A stretch of 64,000 nt of DNA from Poriferisodalis sp965208485 (GCF_965208485.1 NZ_OZ242344.1:1178001-1242000); one strand, 5' to 3'. Counted from the first letter of the stretch, positions 44,763 to 53,599 are shown. Notes: generated by a model from the letters alone, not told the origin. Program-made: numbers and translations.

Positions 44763-45049
44763 CAGCCGGGCCGTCCGGGACTCTCATCGTCGGACAGCGA
44801 TGCCTCGTACCGTGCATATCGGGCTTCCTCCAGCTCACGATCGAATCGCCGTTCTGCCATCAAGTCATCGATCAGGCTGGGCTCGCCTGGCAAGCAACCG
44901 AACAAGGCGCGGACGTCATCGCTGCGCCGGACGCTCACCGAATCGCCGTCGCACCAGAAGCTCACACGGTCGCCCGGCCGGATGCCCAGTTCGTCGCGCA
45001 TTTCCTTCGGGATCACTACCTGCCCCTTCGGCCCCACCTTGTGAGTCAT
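44762..45049 (-). CDS. vapB: AbrB/SpoVT-type antitoxin VapB
   Basis: A 95-aa protein with an N-terminal swapped-hairpin DNA-binding domain ('KVGPKGQVVIPKEMRDELGI', 'RPGDRVSFW') and an acidic C-terminal tail that would wrap the toxin. It starts at ATG 45049, 7 nt after TATACT. It probably represses its own promoter through the paired GGTACC sites upstream. Confidence 0.9.
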   Translation of the reverse strand: MTHKVGPKGQVVIPKEMRDELGIRPGDRVSFWCDGDSVSVRRSDDVRALFGCLPGEPSLIDDLMAERRFDRELEEARYARYEASLSDDESPGRPG

Positions 45050-45056
45050 ACCAATG

Positions 45057-45083
45057 AGTATAACCGAGGTACCGCTGGGTACC
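45057..45083 (-). promoter_or_regulatory. vapBC promoter with paired GGTACC operator
   Basis: TATACT (45062-45057 on the minus strand) sits 7 nt before the vapB ATG. Just upstream are two GGTACC palindromes (45068-45073 and 45078-45083), centred 10 bp apart, one helical turn, a plausible VapB dimer site. Confidence 0.5.
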
Positions 45084-45106
45084 GGCGGCCCCTACCTCTT
45101 GATGGG

Positions 45107-45146
45107 GACCCCTTGTTTGATCAGATGACCCCTTGTTTGATCAGAT
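45107..45146. repeat. Tandem 20-bp duplication
   Basis: GACCCCTTGTTTGATCAGAT occurs twice in a row. It contains the TGATCA palindrome. No gene overlaps it with certainty. Confidence 0.6.
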
Positions 45147-45429
45147 ACAGAGACAGCTTCCAGCTGCTGTTCGAGATCGCTGCACGGCGGGTCTTGCCCG
45201 TAGCGTCGATGTATGTGGGCTTGGTTGGATCGCTCTCTCGACTGACGGTGAGATAGCACTTCCACTGCCGCGTCCAGCCAAAGCCGGTCTTGGAGGTGAT
45301 GGCACGCACTCGGAACATGCCCACGGAAGTCTGCAGAAGCCACGTCTCGCGTGCAGTTCGACCCCAAGCCAGCCAGAACGAACCGAAGCGCTGCTGTCCA
45401 TCAGGACGTACGAACGCCACCGACATCAA
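45121..45429 (-). CDS. Small hypothetical protein, uncertain
   Basis: A 102-aa frame rich in Trp, Arg and Ser ('RFGSFWLAWGRTARETWLLQ', 'GFGWTRQWKCYLTVSR') with a more protein-like composition than the other frames here. I do not recognise a family. Its 3' end runs into the tandem 20-bp repeat. It may be a remnant; low confidence. Confidence 0.3.
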   Translation of the reverse strand: MMSVAFVRPDGQQRFGSFWLAWGRTARETWLLQTSVGMFRVRAITSKTGFGWTRQWKCYLTVSRESDPTKPTYIDATGKTRRAAISNSSWKLSLYLIKQGVI

Positions 45430-45521
45430 CAGAACTCCGAGTCAAGTGTAGATATCCATATGCTGACGCCACGTATGAAGTCGGTATGGCCAGTCGCTGA
45501 TGTTGCATTGGATCCGAGACG

Positions 45522-48500
45522 ATGCCTCGCTGCGTGACGTGTACATCACCGATGGTCAAGCAGGTCGCGGCTGCAGGCCCCTACGAGGGTCAACGCATCT
45601 GGGTCTGTAATTCTTGCTCACCGGAACGCTCTGTCCATCGTTCTGAGGGCACGGTGCCACGTCGCACCTCGGCTCGCCATGCCGCTGCTGCAAGTGGCTC
45701 GAACGCGACCGATCCTGATATGCCCGAGGCCGAGAAAGCAGAGGCGCCAGCGGTCCAAGCCCAGTTCGTCCCCAAGCGTCGAGTGCCGTGGAGCGACAGC
45801 GCGGTCGCCCACCGGGCCAAGAACGGCTGGCGTTCCTACTACGCATCCGCCGGCGCATCGCTGAGGTCCGTTCCTGACAAGCGATGGGTTTCGCTCGCAA
45901 ACTGCTGGGTAGCGAGGCCAGCACAGGAGGGCGTTGCGCGGGCGGCTGTTGGCCGCCCGCGGGTGGCCGCGACCATCCGCAAGCTGCTGGCCCGTGGCGG
46001 TGCGCCCCCGCTGCATCCAGATGCCGAACGTGCCCTGCTTCAACATCACGGCCTCGAGAGCCGAATCGTCGCCACGGGCGTCCATGACGACACAGCACCG
46101 AGACTTGATCCGCCGCTGGCCCTAGTGCCAAGTGCGTTCTCGGTCCCGGAGACCCCCGAACGTCCGCCAGCAGCCTTTGAGGATGGCCTGACCGACGACA
46201 ACTCACCGTCTGAGGCGGAATTCGTCGGCGTGGTGCAGGAACGTGTGCCTCATGCCGTGCGGTGGTTGACGCCCCAAGCACCGCTGGACAGACTGTTGGC
46301 CGCAGGTGGCGACGATGGTGGTCCCCCAAGATGGCTCGGCGACCTGCATGAGAGTCAGCGCCGCGTCGACTTCCTGTGCTCAGCGCCCGGCGCCGCGCCA
46401 TTCGTCATCGAAATCGACGGTCAGCAACACTGCGATGAACAGGCGACCGACGATCTGCGAGACAATGCACTCGTCGCCATCGGCATCGAGACGTTCCGTG
46501 TCCCCAATCGCGAACTGCGTGCCGAGTCACAACAGCACGAGCATCTCGATCAGGCCCTCGATGAGCTGCGTCAGCTGCCGGTGCCGCCCGCAGAAACCGA
46601 CGGCCTGGTCTGGGGAGCCGTGCAGGCACACCGCTTGGTGCTGGGACTGTGCGAAGCGATGGACGCAGGCTGGCTTGATGGTGATTCGTGGCACATCGAT
46701 GTACGCGACCCCACCTCTACGGCCGCCGAGACTATGGCCCCGCACCTTGAACTGTTCGATGCGCTCGACATCATGTGGAACCGCGGAGCGTCTGCACCAC
46801 GCAGAGTCGTGTTCACCTGCGATGACCAGACCCACCTGTTCGTGCGTATCTCCCCTGGAAAGTTCGAGAAACGCCCGCTCCATGGACCACCCCTCGACGC
46901 AGCGGACGTGCAGATTCGGCTCGAGTGCGACCTCACACCGTCACAGCCATTGCCCGGTGACGCACCCGAGCGGACAGTCATCGTGCGCTCGTGTGGTGTA
47001 CCTGTCCTGCTTGCCGACGAGTTCCACAGCACGCATGAGCGCATCACAGCCTTCGAAGCGTGCGATTCCATCGACGGCCGGCGAACTGCCGTCGAGACGG
47101 TGCTGCGAGCGGTGTTTGCCAAGAAGACGCTGCGCGAAGGTCAGCTGGAGGCCATCACTGAGATCCTCGAAGGTCATGACTGCGCGGTACTGCTGCCCAC
47201 GGGCGGCGGCAAGAGCATGATCTACCAGCTCGCTGGATTGTGCATGCCCGGCGTCACCCTCGTGGTGGACCCGATCAACGCCCTGATCGACGATCAGATC
47301 GAGGGATTGTCGGGGCACGGCGTCGACCGCGGTATTGGCATCACGTCCGGCACCAAGCATCTGCAACAGGCCCTTGGCGATGCGTATTTCGCCTTCGTGT
47401 CGCCCGAGCGTCTCCAGCGTCAGGACTTTCGCAACAAGCTTGCCGAGTACTCCAAGAATTCGCCCGTGAACGTCGCAGTCATCGACGAAGCCCACTGCGT
47501 CTCCGAATGGGGTCACGATTTCCGAACCGCATACCTCAATTTCGGCGAGACACTGCGGACCACGTGCCGAGGCGAGCCCGGTCCACCCCCGCTGCTGGCG
47601 CTCACCGGGACGGCATCGCGACCCGTGCTAAAGGACGTCCTGCATCAACTCGGGATCTCGCAGGCGCGGGAGAACTCGATCATCCGGCCAGCCACGTTCA
47701 ACCGACCCGAGCTGAAGTACCGGGTCGTGCGCACGCGACCGGAACTCCGGGAAGCGGAACTCAGCGGCGAGCTGCGTGCACTACCGAGCAGGTTTCTCGA
47801 CGCGACCAGCGCCACGTTCTTCTCGCCAGAGATCGGCCACTCGGGCATCGTCTTCGTTCGCACCGTGACGGGTTCCAAGGGGGTGACGCCCACATGGGAG
47901 CTGGTCAGGAATCAGGACCCCTCAGCGACCAGATACTCGGGGAGGGCACCAAGGGGCGTGAACCCGTCTCAGTTTGACGAGCTGAAGAAGGTTTGGGCCG
48001 CGGATTTCAAGCAGAACCGCGCTACCACCATGGTGGCGACGAATGCCTTCGGCATGGGGATCGACAAGCCGGACATCCGGTGGGTGATCCACTTCGGGCT
48101 GCCGAGCTCGATCGAAGCCTTCTACCAAGAGGTGGGACGGGCGGGCCGCGATGGTGCACCCGCTTGGTGTGTGTGGATCCTCACTGACGACAATCGCGAA
48201 CTCAACGAGAACTTGTTGCACAACGGGGGCGGGGACGGCAGGCTCGACGATGTCGGCACGGCGCTGTTTTTCCACAGGCAGTCATTTCCTCAGCGCGATA
48301 GGGAACACCAGGCGCTCCTGACCATCTACGGGGATCTCTCGGCAGGCAGGCACCAGGTCCGCTTGGCCCTCGAGGGGGATGACCGGAAGAAGGACAGCAC
48401 CATCGGCAAGCGGGCGCTGCACCGATTGGCCGTCTTGTCGTGCGTGACGGACTACACCGTCCAAGGATTCGGCAAACGCGAAGTTGCCAACGTCCGAATG

Positions 48501-49421
48501 CGGCAGTGCTCTCCCGGCGACATCGTCGATGGCTTGCTGGGCTTCGTCGAACGGAGTGCTCCCGGCCGGCTCGAGAGTGTCCGATCGGAAGCAGAACGGC
48601 TATACCCAAACGTGGAAGCCGCCGTCGAGAGGTGCAGCAAGCTCCTCATCGATGTCATCTACGACACAGTCGTGCAGGCACGGCTGCGCAGCCTCCGAGA
48701 GATGTGGCTCGTCGCCGATGAGGCTGAGTCCGACGGCGAAGTCCTTCGGGACCGCGTGCTCGCGTTTCTCAATGAAGGCGACATTGCGCGGCGAATGGAG
48801 GAGTTGGCCGAACAGACGACGTTCGCCTTCGACGATTGGCTGGAGAACTGGGTTTCTCACGGCGGTGAGCCAGCGGCACGCGCACCCGCTGATGAGGCGT
48901 CCGACGAAGTGGCGGGCATCTTCGTCTCCGAGAGCGATACGCAAGAGTGGCGCTCGGCAGCCGCTCGGCTTCTGGGCTCATATCCGGAACATCCTGGGCT
49001 TCTTGCAAGCCGTGGCTTGGCCGAGGCGATGCTGCGCAATGGCGATCTACGCCAGTTCGAGCAGAACATGTCGGACGCACTCACCTCAGCCCTCGGCGTC
49101 TACGGCACCGACCGCCGCGAACTCCAACGCCCGCTCGCGGCGATCGTCGGGGCGCTCACCGATCGAGATGACGGCAACGGCCAAGCCGCGATGGTGCGCT
49201 CGGCTCTGGAGCGCACTGGGCGCGACCCTGGCCATCTCGTAGCCGGCCTGCTCGGCGCTGCGGAAAGCGCTGAGGCCCTTGGCGACGATCTCACGGTCTG
49301 GCTTGACGAGCACTGGCATCAACACGATCAGCTTGCTGTGCTCAAGCTGGCCCAGTCAGTCGAATTCGCCAACGACATCGCGGGCGCCGCATTGATCCAC
49401 TTTGGGGGAAGAGATGACTGA
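45522..49421 (+). CDS. Zinc-ribbon / PD-(D/E)XK nuclease / RecQ helicase fusion, putative defence effector
   Basis: A 1299-aa multidomain protein. Residues 4-32 are a zinc ribbon (Cys4, Cys7, Cys29, Cys32), which supports the start at ATG 45522. Residues about 275-345 resemble a VSR/DUF559-type PD-(D/E)XK nuclease: 'RRVDFLCSAPGAAPFVIEID' (Asp283, Glu297, Asp299), then 'GQQHCDEQATDDLRDNALVA' and 'IGIETFRVPNREL'. From about 525 a RecQ helicase follows: 'REGQLEAITEILEGHDCAVL', Walker A 'LPTGGGKS' (558-565), 'IDEAHCVSEWGHDFR' (DEAH 655-658) and 'FYQEVGRAGRDG'. About 450 residues follow the helicase with no RQC or HRDC I can identify. A coiled-coil gene overlaps its 3' end. Host RecQ lacks the nuclease, so I infer an anti-phage or DNA-degrading role. 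Confidence 0.8.
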   Translation: MPRCVTCTSPMVKQVAAAGPYEGQRIWVCNSCSPERSVHRSEGTVPRRTSARHAAAASGSNATDPDMPEAEKAEAPAVQAQFVPKRRVPWSDSAVAHRAKNGWRSYYASAGASLRSVPDKRWVSLANCWVARPAQEGVARAAVGRPRVAATIRKLLARGGAPPLHPDAERALLQHHGLESRIVATGVHDDTAPRLDPPLALVPSAFSVPETPERPPAAFEDGLTDDNSPSEAEFVGVVQERVPHAVRWLTPQAPLDRLLAAGGDDGGPPRWLGDLHESQRRVDFLCSAPGAAPFVIEIDGQQHCDEQATDDLRDNALVAIGIETFRVPNRELRAESQQHEHLDQALDELRQLPVPPAETDGLVWGAVQAHRLVLGLCEAMDAGWLDGDSWHIDVRDPTSTAAETMAPHLELFDALDIMWNRGASAPRRVVFTCDDQTHLFVRISPGKFEKRPLHGPPLDAADVQIRLECDLTPSQPLPGDAPERTVIVRSCGVPVLLADEFHSTHERITAFEACDSIDGRRTAVETVLRAVFAKKTLREGQLEAITEILEGHDCAVLLPTGGGKSMIYQLAGLCMPGVTLVVDPINALIDDQIEGLSGHGVDRGIGITSGTKHLQQALGDAYFAFVSPERLQRQDFRNKLAEYSKNSPVNVAVIDEAHCVSEWGHDFRTAYLNFGETLRTTCRGEPGPPPLLALTGTASRPVLKDVLHQLGISQARENSIIRPATFNRPELKYRVVRTRPELREAELSGELRALPSRFLDATSATFFSPEIGHSGIVFVRTVTGSKGVTPTWELVRNQDPSATRYSGRAPRGVNPSQFDELKKVWAADFKQNRATTMVATNAFGMGIDKPDIRWVIHFGLPSSIEAFYQEVGRAGRDGAPAWCVWILTDDNRELNENLLHNGGGDGRLDDVGTALFFHRQSFPQRDREHQALLTIYGDLSAGRHQVRLALEGDDRKKDSTIGKRALHRLAVLSCVTDYTVQGFGKREVANVRMRQCSPGDIVDGLLGFVERSAPGRLESVRSEAERLYPNVEAAVERCSKLLIDVIYDTVVQARLRSLREMWLVADEAESDGEVLRDRVLAFLNEGDIARRMEELAEQTTFAFDDWLENWVSHGGEPAARAPADEASDEVAGIFVSESDTQEWRSAAARLLGSYPEHPGLLASRGLAEAMLRNGDLRQFEQNMSDALTSALGVYGTDRRELQRPLAAIVGALTDRDDGNGQAAMVRSALERTGRDPGHLVAGLLGAAESAEALGDDLTVWLDEHWHQHDQLAVLKLAQSVEFANDIAGAALIHFGGRDD

Positions 49422-49911
49422 GACCGAGATCACCTTCGACGCGGTGCGTCAGCGCTGGAGTGAATCCGCCGACGCCCTCGAGACTCTGCACGGACACCTC
49501 GCCGAGCTGAGCGATGCCAGGGAACGCCAAAATTCGGCCGCCGACGCTCTTGACTCCGCAGCAGTGGCGATGAACAAGTCAGCGGCCAGCATCGATGGCG
49601 TTGCAGAGGCGACCAATAGCGCTCTGACCCAACTGCAGGCAGCCGTGGAAGCAGCGCGCAAGCTGCTCGAGGGTGAACTGATACGAGATCTCCGACAGAC
49701 CGTGATTGAACAGCGGTCGGCAATCGGAGAAGATGTCAACGGCCTCCGCGAGCTGCTCTCATCCAAACTGGAAGCAGTGGAAAACGAACGAGAGGAAGCT
49801 CGTACGCAGCGTGACGCGCTCAGACAGCGAGTCGACGCACTCGAATCTGCCATCTCTCGAATACCTGAGAAGCAACGCCAGAAGCTCAGTCAGAAATTCG
49901 GTTTGTCCTGA
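49414..49911 (+). CDS. Coiled-coil partner of the RecQ-nuclease fusion
   Basis: The start is ATG 49414, preceded by GGGGGAAGAG and overlapping the end of the fusion gene by 8 bp. The 165-aa product is almost entirely helical with heptad-like repeats ('VRQRWSESADALETLHGHLA', 'LDSAAVAMNKSAASIDGVAE', 'EREEARTQRDALRQRVDALE') and no membrane segment or enzyme motif. Tight coupling suggests a regulatory or oligomerising subunit of the helicase-nuclease. Confidence 0.75.
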   Translation: MTETEITFDAVRQRWSESADALETLHGHLAELSDARERQNSAADALDSAAVAMNKSAASIDGVAEATNSALTQLQAAVEAARKLLEGELIRDLRQTVIEQRSAIGEDVNGLRELLSSKLEAVENEREEARTQRDALRQRVDALESAISRIPEKQRQKLSQKFGLS

Positions 49912-49979
49912 GGGCGCGGTTGGGCCGCTCCTCTTCGCTGCAAGCAGTTAGCGCCCGGACTCGATTACTGCTAGAGCTA

Positions 49980-50080
49980 GGGTCCGCCGCGTCTTAAGTC
50001 GCGTGATCCGCTCACGCATTTCCGCAGGTCAGAGACCTGCGTATGGGGGAAAATCACGCGACTTGACTGATGGCGGACCC
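49980..50080. mobile_element. MITE-like hairpin element, family A copy 2
   Basis: 101 bp, identical to the copy at 5837-5937 except for two transitions. It is flanked by CTA and TTA. The right TTA is the complement of the TAA stop of the Nudix gene, so the element sits exactly on that stop codon. Confidence 0.87.
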
Positions 50081-50635
50081 TTACCAGCGGTGGCCGGGGG
50101 GGACGCCGGTCATCCATTCGGAGATGCGGCGTGACGTGCCCGGTGTAGTGCCCGGCGGCAGTTCGCCCGGGGGAAAGAACGCCACTTCGGCGATCTCGGG
50201 GGAGGCTGATTCCTCGACGCGCCAGTCGGTGACCACGAACACCACGATGTGGTCGCTGCGGTTGCCGTGACGTGATGAGTAGACGCCGAGCACGTTCTGG
50301 GGCGTCTCGGCGACGACAACGCCGGTCTCCTCGCGCAGTTCCCTCGCCACCGCGTCCACGAGCGCCTCGCGGGTCTTGACGCCACCGCCGGGCAGGAACC
50401 AGCCGTCCCGGTAGGTGTGCCGCACCAGGCAGACACGGCCCTTGTGATCCACCACCAGCCCGCGCACGCCGAGCGTGACCCGCGCAGGCCGCAACCGCAC
50501 CCAGAACTCGAAGAGCTGATGCATCAGCCGGCGCACGCCCGGCCTCGACTCGACCGTTCCCTCGACGACCGGCACGGGCGCGGGCCGTTCGGTCTGGTCG
50601 GGCTGTGCGCGCCGTCGCAGGCGTGGCAGTCGCAT
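50081..50635 (-). CDS. Nudix hydrolase
   Basis: A 184-aa protein with a complete Nudix box, 'GGVKTREALVDAVAREL' then 'REETGV' (residues 84-106, GX5EX7REUXEEXGU). The N-terminal 45 residues are basic and proline-rich ('MRLPRLRRRAQPDQTERPAP'). It would hydrolyse a nucleoside diphosphate derivative; the substrate is unknown. The TAA stop abuts hairpin element A2. Last gene of the sufB-sufD direction. Confidence 0.9.
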   Translation of the reverse strand: MRLPRLRRRAQPDQTERPAPVPVVEGTVESRPGVRRLMHQLFEFWVRLRPARVTLGVRGLVVDHKGRVCLVRHTYRDGWFLPGGGVKTREALVDAVARELREETGVVVAETPQNVLGVYSSRHGNRSDHIVVFVVTDWRVEESASPEIAEVAFFPPGELPPGTTPGTSRRISEWMTGVPPGHRW

Positions 50636-50645
50636 CGAGCGGCGA

Positions 50646-50942
50646 TCAGCCTGCGGCGCCTGCTAGGCCGTCCATCGCGCGCGCCAACTCGGCGTCCATC
50701 TCGGTCACGCCGCCGCGGTCATGGGTGTTCAGCGCCACCTCGACCGTGCTGTAGACGTTCGACCAGTTGGGATGGTGGTTCATCTTCTCGGCCACGAGCG
50801 CTGCAGACGCCATGAAGCCGAATGCCTCGACGAAACTCCCGAAGCGAAACGTGCGCCGCAGTTCGCTGCCCGAGACATTCCAGTTCCCGAGCTCAGCAGC
50901 CAGCGCTCCCAGTTCGTTATCACTCAACAGCTCACGTGCCAT
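50646..50942 (-). CDS. Pterin-4a-carbinolamine dehydratase
   Basis: A 98-aa protein with the PCD signature 'AEKMNHHPNWSNVYSTVEVA' followed by 'LNTHD', including the paired histidines that bind the pterin. ATG 50942 has GGGAGG 8 nt upstream. It dehydrates 4a-hydroxytetrahydrobiopterin or, in bacteria lacking aromatic hydroxylases, acts in pterin/molybdopterin metabolism. 101 bp after sufC copy 2. Confidence 0.9.
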   Translation of the reverse strand: MARELLSDNELGALAAELGNWNVSGSELRRTFRFGSFVEAFGFMASAALVAEKMNHHPNWSNVYSTVEVALNTHDRGGVTEMDAELARAMDGLAGAAG

Positions 50943-51043
50943 CGGATCACCCTCCCGTTGGTTCCCTTGGCCCAGTCAACACCAACTCCCAGCCACATCG
51001 AAGGCGCGCAGCGCGGCCCGCGTCAAGAAGGTTTCAGCGGCGC

Positions 51044-51934
51044 TCAGCCCAGCTCGTCGAGCTGGTCGGCCCACGGATCGGCGAACGGATCATCGGCGGC
51101 TGACGAGCCCGCTCCTGCGCCCAAGGCGCTGCCGAGACCGCCGATCGACACCGCGACCCCCGGCTCGGGTTCGTCGGGCAGATATGGGGCGTAGCCGTCG
51201 GCCTCGAGTGCCTCGGCCAGCTCGGGACCGCCGGAGCCGACGATGCGGCCGTCCACGATCACGTGGACCTCATCGGGCCGCAGGTATTCCAAGACCCGGG
51301 TGAAGTGCGTAATGGCCAGCACGCCCAGTCCGATCTCGGTGAGCGCCTCGATGCGGTTGGCACAGGCTCGCAGGGCGTCGATGTCAAGGCCGCTGTCGAT
51401 CTCGTCCAAGATGGCGATGCGTGGTTGCAGCACGGCGAGCTGCACCGTCTCGTTGCGCTTCTTCTCGCCGCCCGACATGTCCACATTGAGCGGGCGCTCC
51501 ACCAGCTCCGTCTTCAACCCGATCGCGCCGGCTTCGGCCTCGAGCATCCGGCGTATCTGCTCGAGATGGTCTGCCCCGGATCCGTTGGCGCCATCCCGCA
51601 ATGCGAGGGCTTCCGCCAAGGCCTGCGCGGCTGAGACCCCCGGCACCTCCGTCGGATGCTGCATAGCGAGGAACAACCCGGCTTGCGCCCGCTCCCAAGG
51701 CGCCAAGCCCAGCACGTCGGCGCCGTCGAGGGTCACCGAGCCGGCGGTGACCTCATAGCCGGGTCGCCCCATGACGACATGTGCGAGCGTGCTCTTGCCC
51801 GAGCCATTGGGTCCCATGACCGCATGCACACGGCCCGAGGAGACCTCCAGATCGACGCCACGCAGGATCTCGGTGTTGCCCGCGGTTGCGTGCAGTCCCT
51901 CGATGCGCAGCGTGTGGGTCGTCGGGTCGCTCAT
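51044..51934 (-). CDS. sufC: Fe-S cluster assembly ATPase SufC, copy 2
   Basis: A 296-aa SufC: Walker A 'GPNGSGKSTL', Q-loop 'MQHPTEVPGVS', signature 'MSGGEKKRNET', Walker B/D-loop 'LDEIDSGLDIDAL'. It differs clearly from copy 1 (38240-39049) and has an extra Gly/Ala/Asp-rich C-terminal tail of about 40 residues. Its ATG overlaps the Rieske stop (ATGA). By position beside sufB and sufD it is the more likely partner of the scaffold. Confidence 0.92.
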   Translation of the reverse strand: MSDPTTHTLRIEGLHATAGNTEILRGVDLEVSSGRVHAVMGPNGSGKSTLAHVVMGRPGYEVTAGSVTLDGADVLGLAPWERAQAGLFLAMQHPTEVPGVSAAQALAEALALRDGANGSGADHLEQIRRMLEAEAGAIGLKTELVERPLNVDMSGGEKKRNETVQLAVLQPRIAILDEIDSGLDIDALRACANRIEALTEIGLGVLAITHFTRVLEYLRPDEVHVIVDGRIVGSGGPELAEALEADGYAPYLPDEPEPGVAVSIGGLGSALGAGAGSSAADDPFADPWADQLDELG

Positions 51935-52263
51935 GGCAGCACCACGGAGACATCGTCGCCGCTGACGCGGATCTCATAGACCGGCACGGGCTGGGTGGCG
52001 GGGAAGCAGTTCGGCTTGCCGGTCCGCAGGTCGAAGGACGAGGAGTGCTGCGGGCACTCGAGGGCGCACTCATCGGGCCAGACCCATCCGTCCGCCAGCG
52101 AGTAGTTCTGGTGGCTGCACCGGTCGCCGATGGCGTAGTAGTCGTCGCCGATGCGCGCGAGCGCGATGCGGTGCCCTTCGACGTCGAAGCGCTGTGCCTC
52201 GCCGTCGGGCACGTCGCCACGCTGGCACAGCACGGCGGTACGGGCCTCCTCCGTGGTGCTCAT
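51931..52263 (-). CDS. Rieske-type ferredoxin
   Basis: Real start ATG 52263 ('MSTTEEARTAVLCQRGDVPD'), giving 110 aa. The [2Fe-2S] ligands are Cys49/His51 ('DRCSHQNY') and Cys70/His73 ('LECPQHSSSFDL'), the C-x-H...C-x2-H pattern. Such small Rieske proteins inside suf clusters of Actinobacteria probably donate electrons during cluster assembly. Coupled to sufC copy 2. Confidence 0.92.
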   Translation of the reverse strand: MSTTEEARTAVLCQRGDVPDGEAQRFDVEGHRIALARIGDDYYAIGDRCSHQNYSLADGWVWPDECALECPQHSSSFDLRTGKPNCFPATQPVPVYEIRVSGDDVSVVLP

Positions 52264-52291
52264 TGCACCGCCTCCATGCCGCCGGGTTCGC

Positions 52292-53566
52292 TCACGCCGC
52301 CGTCCCCGTACCGACCAATTCATCGATTCGGCCGCGCACCGAGGCCGCGATAGGCGCCGAGGGAAGCACATCGAGGACTTCGTCGAAGAACCCGCGCACC
52401 ACCAGTGCCTCGGCCACATCGGTCGGCACCCCCCGGCTCTCGAGATAGAAGCGCTGATCGGCGTCCACGGGACCGATCGAGGACGCGTGACTGCATTTCA
52501 CATCGTTGTTCTCGATCTCGAGGTTCGGCACCGACTCGGCCCAAGCGTTCGGCGAGAGCTTCAGGTTCCGGTTGGTCTGGTCTGCGACGACATGCGATGC
52601 GTCGGCTTCGATGCGGATCAGCCCGCTGTACACCGCCCTGGCGTGATCGTCGACTGCTCCCTTGAACAGCAGGTCAGAGGTGGTGTACGGCGCCACATGG
52701 GTCTGGAAGGTGCGGAAGTCGAGCGTGGAGGCGTCCCGGCCGAGATACACCGCGTCGATCTCGCTGTGCCCGCCGCGCCCGGTCATGTCGGTGCCGATGC
52801 GAGCACGGGCGTAGGCACCGCCCATGGCGACGTGGCCGATCCGCAGATTGGCGTCACGGCCCACGTCGGAGCAGTGATTGGCGATCTGCCACGCCTCGGA
52901 TCCGAGTTCCTGCACCGTGAGGTGCCCCAGGTGGGCGCCATCGCCGACGCTCAACTCGGTGAGCGGGCAGATGAGCGCCGGCGCGTCGCCGCCGGTGTGA
53001 TGCTCGATGACAGTGGCCCGGCTCATACGCCCGGCCGCCACCACCAGCCGGGGAAACCAGGCAAGTCCCTCGATGTCGGTGTGGACATGCACGACCACCG
53101 GGGCGCGCACCACCGCCTTCGCCTCGATGCTGACAGCCACGGGGGCAGAGGCGAGGGCCAGATTCCAGTCGCCGAAGACATCGGGTCCCTCCGGCGCAAC
53201 GATCCCGACCAGGTCATCGGCGCCGTCGTCGAGCGTCGTCACGCTGATGCCGTCTGACCGCACGTCCACGTCGGTGACAGCGCCGTTCGTGATGCGGATG
53301 ACCGCCGCTGCGTTGTCGTCGACGCCGGCTGCCAGACCCGCTGGACCCGGCCCTCCCCCTGGGGCGCCGATCGAGTACTGAGCGGTGTCGAGATCGTCGA
53401 TCGGGGTGTAGCGCCAGACCTCTTCGGTGAACGACGGCTGGCCAGCGGCGACCGCTCTTTCTGCGGCCGCGCGGCGCCGCTTGGCCAACGCGTCGGAGCC
53501 GCCGAGTGCGTCGGCGAGTTCGGGGGAGAACACGTCGCGGAGGCTACCGGCGCGTCCGCGAGGCAC
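52292..53566 (-). CDS. sufD: Fe-S cluster assembly scaffold SufD
   Basis: A 424-aa protein of the SufB/SufD family from GTG 53566. 'SFTEEVWRYTPIDDLDTAQY' is the SufD N-terminal pattern, and 'DLLFKGAVDDHARAVYSGLI' and 'NNDVKCSHASSIGPVDADQRFYLESRGV' are the diagnostic C-terminal blocks of the beta-helix, with Cys and His used in cluster assembly. It forms SufBC2D with SufB and SufC. Confidence 0.92.
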   Translation of the reverse strand: MPRGRAGSLRDVFSPELADALGGSDALAKRRRAAAERAVAAGQPSFTEEVWRYTPIDDLDTAQYSIGAPGGGPGPAGLAAGVDDNAAAVIRITNGAVTDVDVRSDGISVTTLDDGADDLVGIVAPEGPDVFGDWNLALASAPVAVSIEAKAVVRAPVVVHVHTDIEGLAWFPRLVVAAGRMSRATVIEHHTGGDAPALICPLTELSVGDGAHLGHLTVQELGSEAWQIANHCSDVGRDANLRIGHVAMGGAYARARIGTDMTGRGGHSEIDAVYLGRDASTLDFRTFQTHVAPYTTSDLLFKGAVDDHARAVYSGLIRIEADASHVVADQTNRNLKLSPNAWAESVPNLEIENNDVKCSHASSIGPVDADQRFYLESRGVPTDVAEALVVRGFFDEVLDVLPSAPIAASVRGRIDELVGTGTAA

Positions 53567-53599
53567 TAGCGGGCGGAAACGGCACGGATTCAGCCGGGA

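Noticed and set aside
45522..49421. The RecQ fusion as the housekeeping RecQ
   Set aside because: It has a nuclease core and zinc ribbon before the helicase, is twice normal length and sits among mobile elements.
5837..50080. Hairpin elements as integron attC sites
   Set aside because: No RYYYAAC/GTTRRRY ends, no integrase, and genes are not arranged as cassettes; CTAG/TAA-bounded inverted repeats fit MITEs better.
5837..50080. Hairpin elements as a CRISPR array
   Set aside because: Copies are dispersed over 44 kb with no regular spacers and no cas genes.
52669..52677. GCAGGTCAG inside sufD as another hairpin element
   Set aside because: It lies in coding sequence with no flanking inverted repeats; one chance match is expected in this length of DNA.
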